DNA from: Usitatibacter sp964403515 | Lineage (GTDB): Bacteria > Pseudomonadota > Gammaproteobacteria > Burkholderiales > Usitatibacteraceae | DNA length: 64,000 nucleotides | Direction of reading: 5' to 3' | Assembly: GCA_964403515.1 (NCBI GenBank) | Contig: CAYOGL010000003.1 | Coordinates: forward strand, 62,001 to 126,000 | Shown here: positions 6,980 through 15,652 of the stretch, piece after piece | Position numbering within the stretch: the first letter of the stretch is position 1 | Layout of the letters: each line of letters starts with the position of its first letter | Translations under genes and position numbers: made by a program | The notes under the pieces: model-generated | Database searches by the model: none | Told to the model about the DNA's origin: nothing | What the model saw: the letters and a program-made list of their open reading frames with translations, nothing else

Positions 6980-9945
6980 TGAGGCACGCCTTCGCCGCCG
7001 CGCTCCTCGTCGCGTGCTGCGGCCTCGCGCACGCGCAGGCCGACTATCGTCCGCAGCAGGCGATCGACGGCACGATCCGCATCTGGGGACACGACGCGAT
7101 GCGCGACGTGGTCGAGCGATGGATCGCGGGCTTCCGGCGCTTTCATCCGCGGGCGCGTTTCGAGACGACGCTGCTGGGGTCGGCGACGGCGATGCCCGGC
7201 CTCTATTCGGGCCGCGCGGATATCGCGCTGCTCGGGCGCGCGGAGGACGTGACCGACGACAACGGGTTCTCGCGCCCGAAGCAGTACGCGCCGACGCGCT
7301 ACGAGCTGATGAACGGCAGCCTCGCCACGCACGGCATGGCGCCGGCGCTCGTCGTGTTCGTGCACCGCGATAACCCGCTCGACGCCATCACGCTCGACCA
7401 GCTCGACGCGCTCTTCGGTTGCGAGCGCCGGCGCGGCCACGCGCAGGTCCGCACCTGGGGCGACCTCGGTCTCGGTGGCGCATGGGCGCGCGAGCCCATC
7501 CACCTGCATGCCTTCGACATGGCGAGCGGGACGGGGGTCTTCTTCCAGCATGCGGTGTTGCGCGACAGCCGCAAGATGAACTGGGACGCGCTCGTCGAAC
7601 ACGCCACCGGCCACGAGACGCTCGCCGCGGTCGAGGCCGACCGCCATGCGCTCGGGATCGCCACGCTCGCCGATGCAACCCCCGGCGTGAAGCCCGTGGC
7701 GCTCGCGGTCGACTCGCGGGGACCGTTCGTCGTCGCCACGCGCGAGACGGTCATCGCACGCACCTATCCGCTCGCGCGTCGTACCTACGCATTCGTGGAC
7801 CAGCAGCCGGGCATGGCGCTCGATCCGAAGGTGCAGGAGTTCCTGCGCTATGCGCTGAGCCGCGAGGGACAGGGGGACGTCGCGCGCAGCGGCGGATACC
7901 TGCCGCTCGACGCCGCCACGGACGCTGCGCAGCTCGGGCGGCTCGGAAGCATTTCGGCGCTGGAAAAGGCCGCGAGCTCCGAGGTGGCGGGGCCGGCGCT
8001 GCGCTTCGTCGACGAGCTGCCGGCTTACCGGGCGCAGCGGCAAGTCGCGGGCACGATCACGCTCTGGGGGCACGGCAGCTTCAAGCACGACTTCATGGGC
8101 CCGCTCGTGCACGCCTGGGCCGACGCGTTCCGCCGTCATCAGCCGGGCGTGACCTTCGAGTACCGCATGTACGGGACCGCATCGGCGATCGGCGCGCTCT
8201 ACACCGGAGCCGGAAATCTCGCGATCCTCGGCGAGGAGATCGGGCCCGATGCGGCGCGCGCATTCCGCCGCGCGAAGGGCTACGCGCCCACCGGGATCGA
8301 CATCGCGACCGGCAGCCTCGACGTCGATTTCTTCGATTACGCGCACATGGTGTTCGTCCACAAGGACAACCCGCTGCGCTCGCTCGACCTGGCGCAGCTC
8401 GAGGCGATCTTCGGCACCGAGCACAAGCGCTCCGGCCGCAACATCCGCACGTGGGGCGAGGCGGGGGTCGCCGGTGCGCTGGCGAGCTGCCCGATCCAGC
8501 CCTACGGTTGGAAGGTCGACGAGGACTTCGCGCTCTTCTTCCGCGAAGCCGTGCTCGAGGGCAGCCACCGGTGGAACCCGGCGATCCGCGAATACATCCA
8601 TGCGCGGCGCGCCGACGGCACGCAGTACGATCGCGGCGCGCGCATCCTGGACGCGCTCGCGAACGATCCGTGCGGCATCGCCATCTCGAATGTGCGCTAT
8701 GCCGGCCCGCTCGTGCGCCCGCTCGCCCTCGCGCGCGCGGCCGGCGAGCCGGCGTATGTCGCGACGCACGCGAGCCTCATCGCGCAGGACTATCCGCTCA
8801 CGCGCATCATCCCCGCGTTCATCGACGTGCCGCCGGGCCGGGGTGCGGACCCCGCGGTGAGCGAGTTCCTGCGCTTCGTCCTGAGCCGCGAAGGGCAGCA
8901 GGCGATCATCGACCAGAGTGGCTATCTTCCGCTCGGCGCCGCGGCGATCCGCGCGCAGCTCGCGCATCTGGATGCGCTGGGCGTCGCGCCGCGCGCGGCG
9001 AGCGTCGTGTCTGCGCCCGATGGCAGCTCGACGGATCACGCCTTGCGCATCGTCGGCAACCCGCGGATGCACGCGATCGCCGGCCGCTGGGCCGCGCGCT
9101 TCATGCGACGCCATCCCGGCGCGCACATCGAAATCGACATGACGGGCACCGACGTCGGCATGGCCGCGCTCTATGCGGGCCGCGCGGACATCGCGCTGTC
9201 CGGCCGGGAGGCCACGGCCAACGAGGTGAAGGCGTTCGAGTGGATCCATCGCTATCCGCCCGCGGACGTCGAGGTCGCGACCGGCGGCGCCGCCACGCCG
9301 GGAGAGTCGCCCGCGCTCGTCGCGTTCGTGAGCCGGGACAACCCGATCACCCACCTGGACACGCGACAGCTGGCCGCGCTCTTTCTCGCGAATCCGGGCG
9401 ACGGGATGCCGCGCGTGCTCCGGACGTGGGGCGATCTCGGCCTCACGGGCGATTGGGCCGACGAGCCCGTGCGCCTCTACACGTTCGATGCCACGAGCGG
9501 CAGCGGCGTGTTCCTGCGCCACGCCGTGATGGACGATCGCCGCGATCTCGATTGGGCACGCGTGACGGAGCTCGCCGACACCGGGAGCGGCCGGGCGAGC
9601 CTGCATGACGCGAGCCGCAAGATCCTCGCCGCGGCCGCGATGGACCGCTATGGGCTGGCCGTGGCGAGCGGGCCCGCGCCCGATGGACTCAGGCCGCTTG
9701 CGCTGGGCACGAAGGCGAATGCGGTCGCGCCCACGGCCGCGAACATTGCCGCGCGCCGCTATCCGCTCAGCCGTCCCGTGTTCGCCTATTTCGATCGCAA
9801 GCCGGGATCCGCGATCGATCCACGCATCGAGAAGTTCCTGCGCTACGCTCTCGGGCCCGAGGGCCAGCGCGACGTCGCCGAAATCGGCGACTATCTCCCC
9901 CTGTCGCGCGCGACCGCGCGGCAACAGACGCGTCGTCTCGAATAG
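6979..9945 (+). CDS. Triple-domain PstS-like binding protein (three fused domains)
   Basis: 988 residues starting in a TGATG overlap. One signal peptide (ends LAHAQ-A) is followed by three complete PstS-like domains: about 22-320, 338-667 and 686-985. Each has the conserved set: an IxxWGH/VGN start, a G-S/T ligand loop with YxGRADIAL or TGAGNLAIL, a DNP block, WGDLGLxG or WGEAGVAG, and a closing FLRxxLxxEGQ. Domains 1 and 3 resemble each other (MASGTGVFFQHAVL versus TSGSGVFLRHAVM); domain 2 resembles the gene at 5915. No signal peptide remains at the internal joints. Family members are normally single-domain proteins of 320-400 residues, so this is a real fusion rather than missed stops. Confidence 0.85.
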   Translation: MRHAFAAALLVACCGLAHAQADYRPQQAIDGTIRIWGHDAMRDVVERWIAGFRRFHPRARFETTLLGSATAMPGLYSGRADIALLGRAEDVTDDNGFSRPKQYAPTRYELMNGSLATHGMAPALVVFVHRDNPLDAITLDQLDALFGCERRRGHAQVRTWGDLGLGGAWAREPIHLHAFDMASGTGVFFQHAVLRDSRKMNWDALVEHATGHETLAAVEADRHALGIATLADATPGVKPVALAVDSRGPFVVATRETVIARTYPLARRTYAFVDQQPGMALDPKVQEFLRYALSREGQGDVARSGGYLPLDAATDAAQLGRLGSISALEKAASSEVAGPALRFVDELPAYRAQRQVAGTITLWGHGSFKHDFMGPLVHAWADAFRRHQPGVTFEYRMYGTASAIGALYTGAGNLAILGEEIGPDAARAFRRAKGYAPTGIDIATGSLDVDFFDYAHMVFVHKDNPLRSLDLAQLEAIFGTEHKRSGRNIRTWGEAGVAGALASCPIQPYGWKVDEDFALFFREAVLEGSHRWNPAIREYIHARRADGTQYDRGARILDALANDPCGIAISNVRYAGPLVRPLALARAAGEPAYVATHASLIAQDYPLTRIIPAFIDVPPGRGADPAVSEFLRFVLSREGQQAIIDQSGYLPLGAAAIRAQLAHLDALGVAPRAASVVSAPDGSSTDHALRIVGNPRMHAIAGRWAARFMRRHPGAHIEIDMTGTDVGMAALYAGRADIALSGREATANEVKAFEWIHRYPPADVEVATGGAATPGESPALVAFVSRDNPITHLDTRQLAALFLANPGDGMPRVLRTWGDLGLTGDWADEPVRLYTFDATSGSGVFLRHAVMDDRRDLDWARVTELADTGSGRASLHDASRKILAAAAMDRYGLAVASGPAPDGLRPLALGTKANAVAPTAANIAARRYPLSRPVFAYFDRKPGSAIDPRIEKFLRYALGPEGQRDVAEIGDYLPLSRATARQQTRRLE

Positions 9946-9954
9946 GAGAGCCCC

Positions 9955-11103
9955 ATGATCCACGCAACCGCTGCATTCCATCGCGCGCTTCGCGTCGCCG
10001 CCTGCGGCGCATGGCTCGCGTCGACCGTCGCCTTCGCGCAGCCGATGCTCGAGTGGGCGACCCCCACCACGCCGACCAACAAGCCGCAGACGCCCGAGCA
10101 GGCGAAGCGCGGCATGGAGCAGGGGCGGGAGCTGCCGCCCCCGGAGATCCTGCAGCCGACGCTCGATCGCGACCTGCCGGCGTACGCCCCGCGCAAGGAG
10201 AAGCTCACGGGCACGTTCAAGGGGGCCGCCTCGGACGTGCTGGTGGTCCTCGCGAACAAGTGGATCGACGCGTTCCGCAAGTACTACCCCGACGTGAGCA
10301 TCACCATCGTCCCGCCTTACGCCGGCAGCCTCGGGGCGAAGGAGCTGGTGAAGGGCGACCTCGACTTCGTGTTCGTGTCGCGCGAGCTCAAGCCCGACGA
10401 CGTCACCGGATTCGAGGCGAAGTACGGTTATGCGCCGCTGAGCGTTCCCGTGTCCGGCGGTTCGTACCGGCACTACGGAGCGCTCGACGCCGTCGCCTTC
10501 ATCGTGAACAAGGCGAACCCGATCGACGCGCTCGGCTTCGAGCAGTTGGATGCGCTCTTCTCGCGCACGCACCTGCGCGGCGGCCGTGAGATCCGCACGT
10601 GGGGCGACCTCGGGCTCGCGGGCGAATGGGCCGACAAGCCGGTTCACCTCTACGGCATCAAGCCTTGGAACGGCTTCGAGGAGTTCGTGCGCCAGCGCGT
10701 GCTGTCCGTTCCCGGCAAGCGCGGCGAGTGGCGCGACGACATCGCGTTCGAGAAGGTCGTCTTCCCGATGGCGAAGCGCGTGGCCGAGGACCGCTACGCG
10801 ATCGGCTACACGGGCGTGGCGTACCTCGATGCGCCCGTGAAGGTGATCGCGGTGCGCGAGGATGCGTCCAAGGGGTTCGAGCCCGCGACCTACGACGCGG
10901 TGGCGCGCGCCGACTATCCGCTCGCGCGCGTCACGTTCTTCAACACCAACAAGGCGCCCGGCAAGCCGCTCGCCGCGCCGCTCGAGGAGTTCCTGCGCTT
11001 CGTCCTGAGCCGCGAGGGCCAGCAGGTGGTGCTCGACCAGGCGGCCTACATCCCGCTGCGCGAGAAGCAGGCGGCCGCGAGCCGCGCTGCGCTCGCGCCC
11101 TGA
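9955..11103 (+). CDS. PstS-like periplasmic substrate-binding protein
   Basis: 382 residues; ATG 9955 is preceded by TAGGAG and lies 9 bases after the triple-domain gene. The signal peptide ends STVAFAQ. A Pro-rich leader (residues 29-75) precedes the fold: LTGTFKGAASDVLVVLANKW, PPYAGSLGAKELVKGDLDF as ligand loop, NKANPIDALGFEQLDALF, WGDLGLAGEWADKP and EFLRFVLSREGQ. It ends the TonB receptor operon. Its TGA stop is also part of the CCTGAAC block of the next promoter. Confidence 0.85.
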   Translation: MIHATAAFHRALRVAACGAWLASTVAFAQPMLEWATPTTPTNKPQTPEQAKRGMEQGRELPPPEILQPTLDRDLPAYAPRKEKLTGTFKGAASDVLVVLANKWIDAFRKYYPDVSITIVPPYAGSLGAKELVKGDLDFVFVSRELKPDDVTGFEAKYGYAPLSVPVSGGSYRHYGALDAVAFIVNKANPIDALGFEQLDALFSRTHLRGGREIRTWGDLGLAGEWADKPVHLYGIKPWNGFEEFVRQRVLSVPGKRGEWRDDIAFEKVVFPMAKRVAEDRYAIGYTGVAYLDAPVKVIAVREDASKGFEPATYDAVARADYPLARVTFFNTNKAPGKPLAAPLEEFLRFVLSREGQQVVLDQAAYIPLREKQAAASRAALAP

Positions 11104-11153
11104 ACGAAATTTAAGGTCCCGTTCATTCGACGTTCAGCCGTCGTGCCTACCAT
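11099..11153 (+). promoter_or_regulatory. PhoB-type operator and promoter
   Basis: CCTGAAC at 11099 (overlapping the preceding stop), then 11-base-phased units TTTAA 11110, GTTCA 11121 and GTTCA 11132, and a -10-like TACCAT at 11148-11153. The layout is identical to that at 3594. The expected transcription start near 11160 excludes an ATG at 11160 as start of the next gene and supports ATG 11190. Confidence 0.75.
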
Positions 11154-11189
11154 CGGCACGTGGGCCAACCCTCGCACGAAGGAAACGCC

Positions 11190-11711
11190 ATGAAAGCATC
11201 GACCCGCATCGCCGTCGCGCTCGCCCTGGGCGCCACGCTCGCCGCCGCCCTGCCCGCCGCCGCGGACAAGAACTGGCAGGCGCCGGGGCAGCCGATCTAC
11301 GCGCAGAAGCTGGCCGACGAGACGATGAAGCAGCACCCGGAGCTGCTGAGCGTCACGCTGCACGGCGTGCCGCCCGGCCAGAAGGACGTCTACACGATGT
11401 TCGCCGGCTCGTACCACGATCGCATCGGCAACGCCGACGATCCCGACGACATCGACGTGCAGAAGAAGGGCATCACGATCCTCGATCCGCGCTGGCATCG
11501 CACCAACGACACGGACAAGAAGTTCGTGGTGCTCATGCCGATGCGCGACAAGGCGAGCGAGAACATCGGCCTCGTCGTGTACGCCTTCAGGAACCCGAAG
11601 CTCTCCGGCAGCGCGCAGGAGAAGCACTACCTCGACGCCTCGCTGAAGCTGCGCGACGAGCTCGCCAAGCGCATCCCCAGCTACGACGCGCTCTTCCAGC
11701 CGGCCAAGTAG
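11190..11711 (+). CDS. Small exported protein of an unnamed family (single-domain form)
   Basis: 173 residues with a signal peptide ending LPAAA-ADKN; ATG 11190 has an AAGGAAA ribosome-binding site. I do not recognise a named domain. The family motif is YAQKLADE near residue 38, then DRIGNADDPDD and a C-terminal LDASLKLRDELAKRI helix. The same pattern (AQ-K/E-LVD, then RxGKPADADD, then a helix with RDE/RDD) occurs twice in the protein at 21643. In both places the gene sits beside a PepSY membrane protein and directly behind, or one gene behind, a Pho-type promoter, so a role with the PepSY protein is likely. Possibly a periplasmic sensor- or cofactor-binding fold. Confidence 0.8.
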   Translation: MKASTRIAVALALGATLAAALPAAADKNWQAPGQPIYAQKLADETMKQHPELLSVTLHGVPPGQKDVYTMFAGSYHDRIGNADDPDDIDVQKKGITILDPRWHRTNDTDKKFVVLMPMRDKASENIGLVVYAFRNPKLSGSAQEKHYLDASLKLRDELAKRIPSYDALFQPAK

Positions 11712-11734
11712 CGAATAGAGTCCCGAATGGGGCC

Positions 11735-13783
11735 ATGAACGCCGCCTTTCGCAAGGGTGTGCTGCTCGCGCACCGCTGGACCGGGCTCACGCTGGGCATC
11801 GTGATCGCGATGCTCGCGGTCACGGCGGCGATCCTCGTGCTGCGGCCGCAGGCCGAGCCTCTCGTCTCTTCGGAGCTCTTCGCCCGCGCGACCTCGTGCA
11901 CCATGCCGATCGCGCTCGATGCGCGCATCGCGGCCGCGGAGCGCCATCACCCGCAATCGAAGGTGGACGACGTGCGCCTCCCGGGCGACGTGCTCGAGCC
12001 GACGGTCGTGCGGTTCTTCGATCGCGCGATGGTCTACGTCGATGCGTGCGACGGGCGCGTCGTGGGCGAGCGCAACAAGTACGCCGGCCTGTTCGGCTTG
12101 CCCGAGCAGCTCCACCGCTTCAAGTTCATGCCCGGCGATGCGGGCGAGACCACCGACGGCCTGGTGACATTGTGCTTCCTCGTCCTGCTCGTCGCCGGCG
12201 GTGCCATCGTGTGGTGGCCGCCCACGCGGCTCGCGCTGAAGAGCGCGCTCCAGTTCCGTCCCCACCTGCGCGGCGTCGCCTTCACGTTGAACCTGCACAA
12301 CGTGGTCGGCGCCTACACCGCGATCGTGCTGCTCGTCACCGCGGCGACCGCCATGCCGATCTCCTTCCGCCCGGTGCGCGAGTCGCTCTATTCGCTCACG
12401 GCTTCGCAGCGCATCTCGAAGCCCGCCTCGCGCAGGCCAACCGGGGCGGCGCCGCTGCCGCTCGAGGACGCGTGGTCGAAGGCGCGCGCGCTCGTGCCCG
12501 GCTTCACCGACGCGGTGCTGCGCGTGCCGCGCGAGGCCACGGACGCGGTGGAGGTCTTCCTCATCGGCCCGGGCGCCGCGCATCCCAACGCGCGCAACTA
12601 CGTCTACTTCGACCCGTACAGCGGCGCCATGCTGCAGTGGATGCCGTACGAGCGCACGCCGGCGGGATTGCGGCTCTACTTCTGGATCGTGTCGCTGCAC
12701 ACCGGCGCGATCGGCGGACGCATCGTTCAGCTCGCGTTCCTGCTCGGCATGCTCGGCGTGCCGATGCTCGCATACACGGGGTTCAGCAGCTACCTGCGCC
12801 GCCGCTTCGGCCACGCGAAGCTGCCGGTGGCGATCCCGTGCCGCGTCGAGCGCATCGTCGAGGAAACCCCGGAGATCAAGTCGTTCCACCTCGTGCCGGC
12901 GAACGGCAAGCCGCTCGCCGCGTTCACGCCGGGCGCGCACATCAGCGTGCGCATTCCCGACGGGCTCACGCGCCAGTACTCGCTGTGCAACGGCCCGACC
13001 GAGGACGCCGCCTACCACATCGCGGTCAAGCGCGAGCCCGATTCGCGCGGCGGCTCGCGCACGCTGCACGAGCGCGTGGTCGAGGGCGATGCGCTCGAGG
13101 TGCTCGCGCCGCGCAACCACTTCCCGCTCGACAAGCGCGCGAAGCATCACCTGCTGCTCGCCGGCGGCATCGGCATCACGCCGCTGCTCGCGATGGCGAA
13201 GCACCTGAGCGCGGCGGGCGCGTCCTTCCAGCTGCAGTACTTCACGCGCTCGCCGCGCCACGCCGCCTTCCACGAGCTGCTCTCGCGCGAGGAGTTCGCC
13301 GGCAAGGTCGATTTCCACTACGCGCTCGAGCCGGCCGCGCTCAGGATCTACCTGCACCAGCTGCTGCACCGGCGCCCGGACGGGGCGCACCTCTACGTGT
13401 GCGGCCCGCGCCCGTTCATGGACCAGGTCGAGGACATCGCCTCGGCGACCTGGCCGCCGGGCACCGTGCACATGGAGTTCTTCTCCGCCGATTCGGCCGC
13501 GTCGAGCGCGCCGCGCTCGCCCTTCGAGGTGTCGCTCGCGCGCAGCGGCATCACGCTCACCGTCCCCGCGGACAAGACGGTTCTCGAGGCGCTCGGGGAG
13601 CGCGGCGTGCAGGTGCTCAACTCGTGCGGGCAGGGCGTCTGCGGCACCTGCATCACCGGCGTGCTCGAGGGCACGCCCGATCACCGCGACGCGTTTCTCT
13701 CCGACAAGGAGCGCAAGGCATGCGACAAGATGATGCTGTGCGTGTCGCGCGCATGCTCGCCGCGCCTGGTCCTCGACCTGTGA
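11735..13783 (+). CDS. PepSY membrane protein fused to flavin reductase and [2Fe-2S] ferredoxin
   Basis: 682 residues in three parts. Residues 1-360 form a PepSY-type membrane region with HRWTG at 11, conserved His in LHRFKF, NLHNVVGAY and LHTGAIGG (likely haem ligands), and a Cys pair in the periplasmic loop. Residues 365-590 are a ferredoxin-NAD reductase module with flavin motif RQYSLCN near 411, NAD motif LLAGGIGITPLLAM near 470 and VCGPRPFMD. Residues 600-682 are a plant-type ferredoxin with C-x4-C-x2-C (CGQGVCGTC) near 629 and a fourth Cys in MMLCVSRA. The layout suggests electrons pass from NAD(P)H through flavin and Fe-S to haem across the membrane, as in ferric reductases. The Pho-type promoter is odd for this role. 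Confidence 0.85.
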   Translation: MNAAFRKGVLLAHRWTGLTLGIVIAMLAVTAAILVLRPQAEPLVSSELFARATSCTMPIALDARIAAAERHHPQSKVDDVRLPGDVLEPTVVRFFDRAMVYVDACDGRVVGERNKYAGLFGLPEQLHRFKFMPGDAGETTDGLVTLCFLVLLVAGGAIVWWPPTRLALKSALQFRPHLRGVAFTLNLHNVVGAYTAIVLLVTAATAMPISFRPVRESLYSLTASQRISKPASRRPTGAAPLPLEDAWSKARALVPGFTDAVLRVPREATDAVEVFLIGPGAAHPNARNYVYFDPYSGAMLQWMPYERTPAGLRLYFWIVSLHTGAIGGRIVQLAFLLGMLGVPMLAYTGFSSYLRRRFGHAKLPVAIPCRVERIVEETPEIKSFHLVPANGKPLAAFTPGAHISVRIPDGLTRQYSLCNGPTEDAAYHIAVKREPDSRGGSRTLHERVVEGDALEVLAPRNHFPLDKRAKHHLLLAGGIGITPLLAMAKHLSAAGASFQLQYFTRSPRHAAFHELLSREEFAGKVDFHYALEPAALRIYLHQLLHRRPDGAHLYVCGPRPFMDQVEDIASATWPPGTVHMEFFSADSAASSAPRSPFEVSLARSGITLTVPADKTVLEALGERGVQVLNSCGQGVCGTCITGVLEGTPDHRDAFLSDKERKACDKMMLCVSRACSPRLVLDL

Positions 13784-14586
13784 GCCGCGACGTGACCGGG
13801 GCGCAAGCGGTTTCCCGGTTCGTCGCCGGCGCGATGCTCGCCTTCGTGCTGATGGCCGCTGCGGCGCTCGGCGCGCCCGGTGCGCGCGCGGCCGATGCGA
13901 GCTCCGGCGGCCCGCTCGCGATGGTCATCACGTACCACACGGCGCCGGCCAACCGCGTCGCATTCCAGCGCCGGATGGAGCGATCCGAGCTTCCGCAGTT
14001 CGAGCGCTGGAAGTCGCAAGGCATGCTCGAGAGCGTTCGCATGCTCTTCAACCGGCATGTCGATTCGATGAGCTGGGACGCGATGGTGCTCGTGACGTTC
14101 GCGCGATATTCCGACGTCGAGCGCTGGAAAGCCGTCGAGCGCGAACGCCCCGCGGGCCTTTCGCCGGCCGCGCTCGCGCTCGTCTCCGCGATCGACACCG
14201 TGCCGGGCGACCTCCTGCGCACGGGCGGCAAGGACTCGCCGCAGGGCGTGTTCCTCGTGATCCCGTACGAGTCGGAGATGTCCGCGCGCGAGTACGAAGC
14301 GTATCTCGACAGCTACGTCGTGCCGCAGGTCGACGGGTGGATGAAGGAGCGCGTGCTCGCGCGCTACGGCGCGTTCATCGCGCGCTATCCCGCGGGCCGG
14401 CCGTGGCAGGCGATGCTCATCTTCGAGTACGCGGACGAGGCGGCGCTCGGCGCGCGCGACGCGACCACCGCGAAGGTGCGCGCGCAGCTCGCCGACAACG
14501 CGCAGTGGAAGGCCATCAGCGACTCGAAGAAGAACGTGCGGCACGAGAAGTCGCCCGTCGTGGCCGATCCGGTCGGGCCGCGCTGA
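13780..14586 (+). CDS. Exported protein with two dimeric alpha/beta-barrel-like repeats, function unknown
   Basis: 268 residues. The chosen GTG start overlaps the previous stop (GTGA); ATG 13834 is an alternative that still keeps the hydrophobic core of the signal peptide (ends ARAADA). The mature protein shows two similar halves, about 45-150 and 160-255. Each has a hydrophobic strand, an x-R/EY-x-F/Y-x3-M/L helix, a conserved Trp, then WDAMVLVTF or WQAMLIFEY and ADxxA. This matches the stress-response/ABM ferredoxin-like fold by pattern only. It is translationally coupled to the reductase. No catalytic residues can be named. Confidence 0.7.
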   Translation: MSRDVTGAQAVSRFVAGAMLAFVLMAAAALGAPGARAADASSGGPLAMVITYHTAPANRVAFQRRMERSELPQFERWKSQGMLESVRMLFNRHVDSMSWDAMVLVTFARYSDVERWKAVERERPAGLSPAALALVSAIDTVPGDLLRTGGKDSPQGVFLVIPYESEMSAREYEAYLDSYVVPQVDGWMKERVLARYGAFIARYPAGRPWQAMLIFEYADEAALGARDATTAKVRAQLADNAQWKAISDSKKNVRHEKSPVVADPVGPR

Positions 14587-14613
14587 CCGCGCATCCATTC
14601 GAGGAGCGACGCC

Positions 14614-15639
14614 ATGAAAGTGTTTCCATTCCTGCTCGGCCTGGCCTGCGTGACGGGCGCAGCGTTCGCGACGGCACAAACCGCCGGCGCGCCGTGCGCG
14701 AAGCCCGAGCGCATCGTGCTGCTCGTCGACGAGATCAAGGCGATCCGCAACTTCCCGGTGGTCCTCGCCGAGCGCCTCGGCTATCTCGCCGACGGCGGCA
14801 CGCAGGTCACCGTCATGAACATCCGCGACGACGTGGCCACCGCGGACATGCTCTCCGATGGTCGCGTCGACGCGGTGATGGCCTACTACCACCACAACAT
14901 CGTGAACCGCGCCGAGGGCCGCCCGTTCGAGGCGATCGTCACGCTCGGCCTCACGCCGGGGGCGAAGGTGCTGGTCGCGAACGCCGCGCGGGACAGGTAC
15001 CGCACCGCCGCGGACTTGAAGGGCGCGCGCATCATCGCGGGCGGCGCCGGGTCGTCGAAGACGACGGTCGCCAACGCGCTCGTACTGGCCGGTGGGCATG
15101 CGCTCTCCGACTACACGCGCATTCCCAACGAGAGCCGCGAGCGCATCCTCGCCACGCTGAAGGGCGGAGGCGCGGATCTCGTCGTCGCGCCCACGCCCGA
15201 CGGCGACTACTACGAGGCGCAGGGCGCGGCGACGCTCTTCGCCGATCTCACCACCGTGGACGGCACGCGCAAGGCGCTCGGGGGGCTGCTGCCGACCGCG
15301 AGCGTCTACATGACCGCCGATCGCGCGCGCGAGCATCCCGAGATCGCGCAGCACCTCGCCGACGCGTTCGTGCGCACGCTGCGGTACATCCACTCGCACA
15401 CTCCGGAGCAGATCCTCGCGCTCATCCCGCCGAAGATCAGCGGCAAGGATCGCGCGGCCTACCTCGAGGTGTTGAAGCAGGAGATCCCGATGTTCGCGGG
15501 CGACGGCCGCATGCCGCCCGAGGACGCCACGCGCGAATGGAAGGTGCTCGCGGAATTCGACCCCAAGCTCGCGCCGGTGAACGTCGGCGAGACCTACACC
15601 AACGCGTACGTCGACGCGGCGCTGCGCCGTTTTCGCTGA
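14614..15639 (+). CDS. NMT1/TauA-type ABC substrate-binding protein without adjacent transporter
   Basis: 341 residues with signal peptide ending AAFATAQ and ribosome-binding site GAGGAGCG before ATG 14614. It has the NMT1/THI5-like layout: IVLLVDEIKAIRNFPVVLAERLGYL near the N-terminus, then a DLKGARIIAGGAGSSKTTVA block and AFVRTLRYIHSHTPEQI near residue 250. It is clearly paralogous to the binding protein at 28088 (AFVKTLRYIQAHNAAEI), which has its own permease and ATPase. No permease is adjacent here, so it may share those components. It is the fourth gene of a Pho-type operon. Confidence 0.85.
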   Translation: MKVFPFLLGLACVTGAAFATAQTAGAPCAKPERIVLLVDEIKAIRNFPVVLAERLGYLADGGTQVTVMNIRDDVATADMLSDGRVDAVMAYYHHNIVNRAEGRPFEAIVTLGLTPGAKVLVANAARDRYRTAADLKGARIIAGGAGSSKTTVANALVLAGGHALSDYTRIPNESRERILATLKGGGADLVVAPTPDGDYYEAQGAATLFADLTTVDGTRKALGGLLPTASVYMTADRAREHPEIAQHLADAFVRTLRYIHSHTPEQILALIPPKISGKDRAAYLEVLKQEIPMFAGDGRMPPEDATREWKVLAEFDPKLAPVNVGETYTNAYVDAALRRFR

Positions 15640-15652
15640 GGCGCCTGCCGGG

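Noticed and set aside
6979..9945. Triple PstS gene as an assembly artefact of repeated genes
   Set aside because: The three domains differ clearly in sequence and their joints carry unique linkers, so collapse or duplication during assembly is unlikely.
6928..10647. Minus-strand open frame of 1239 codons
   Set aside because: It lies antisense to the triple-domain PstS-like gene and its neighbour and shows no domain; it is a composition shadow.
11681..13684. Minus-strand open frame of 667 codons
   Set aside because: Antisense to the PepSY-reductase gene, whose flavin, NAD and Fe-S motifs are unambiguous.
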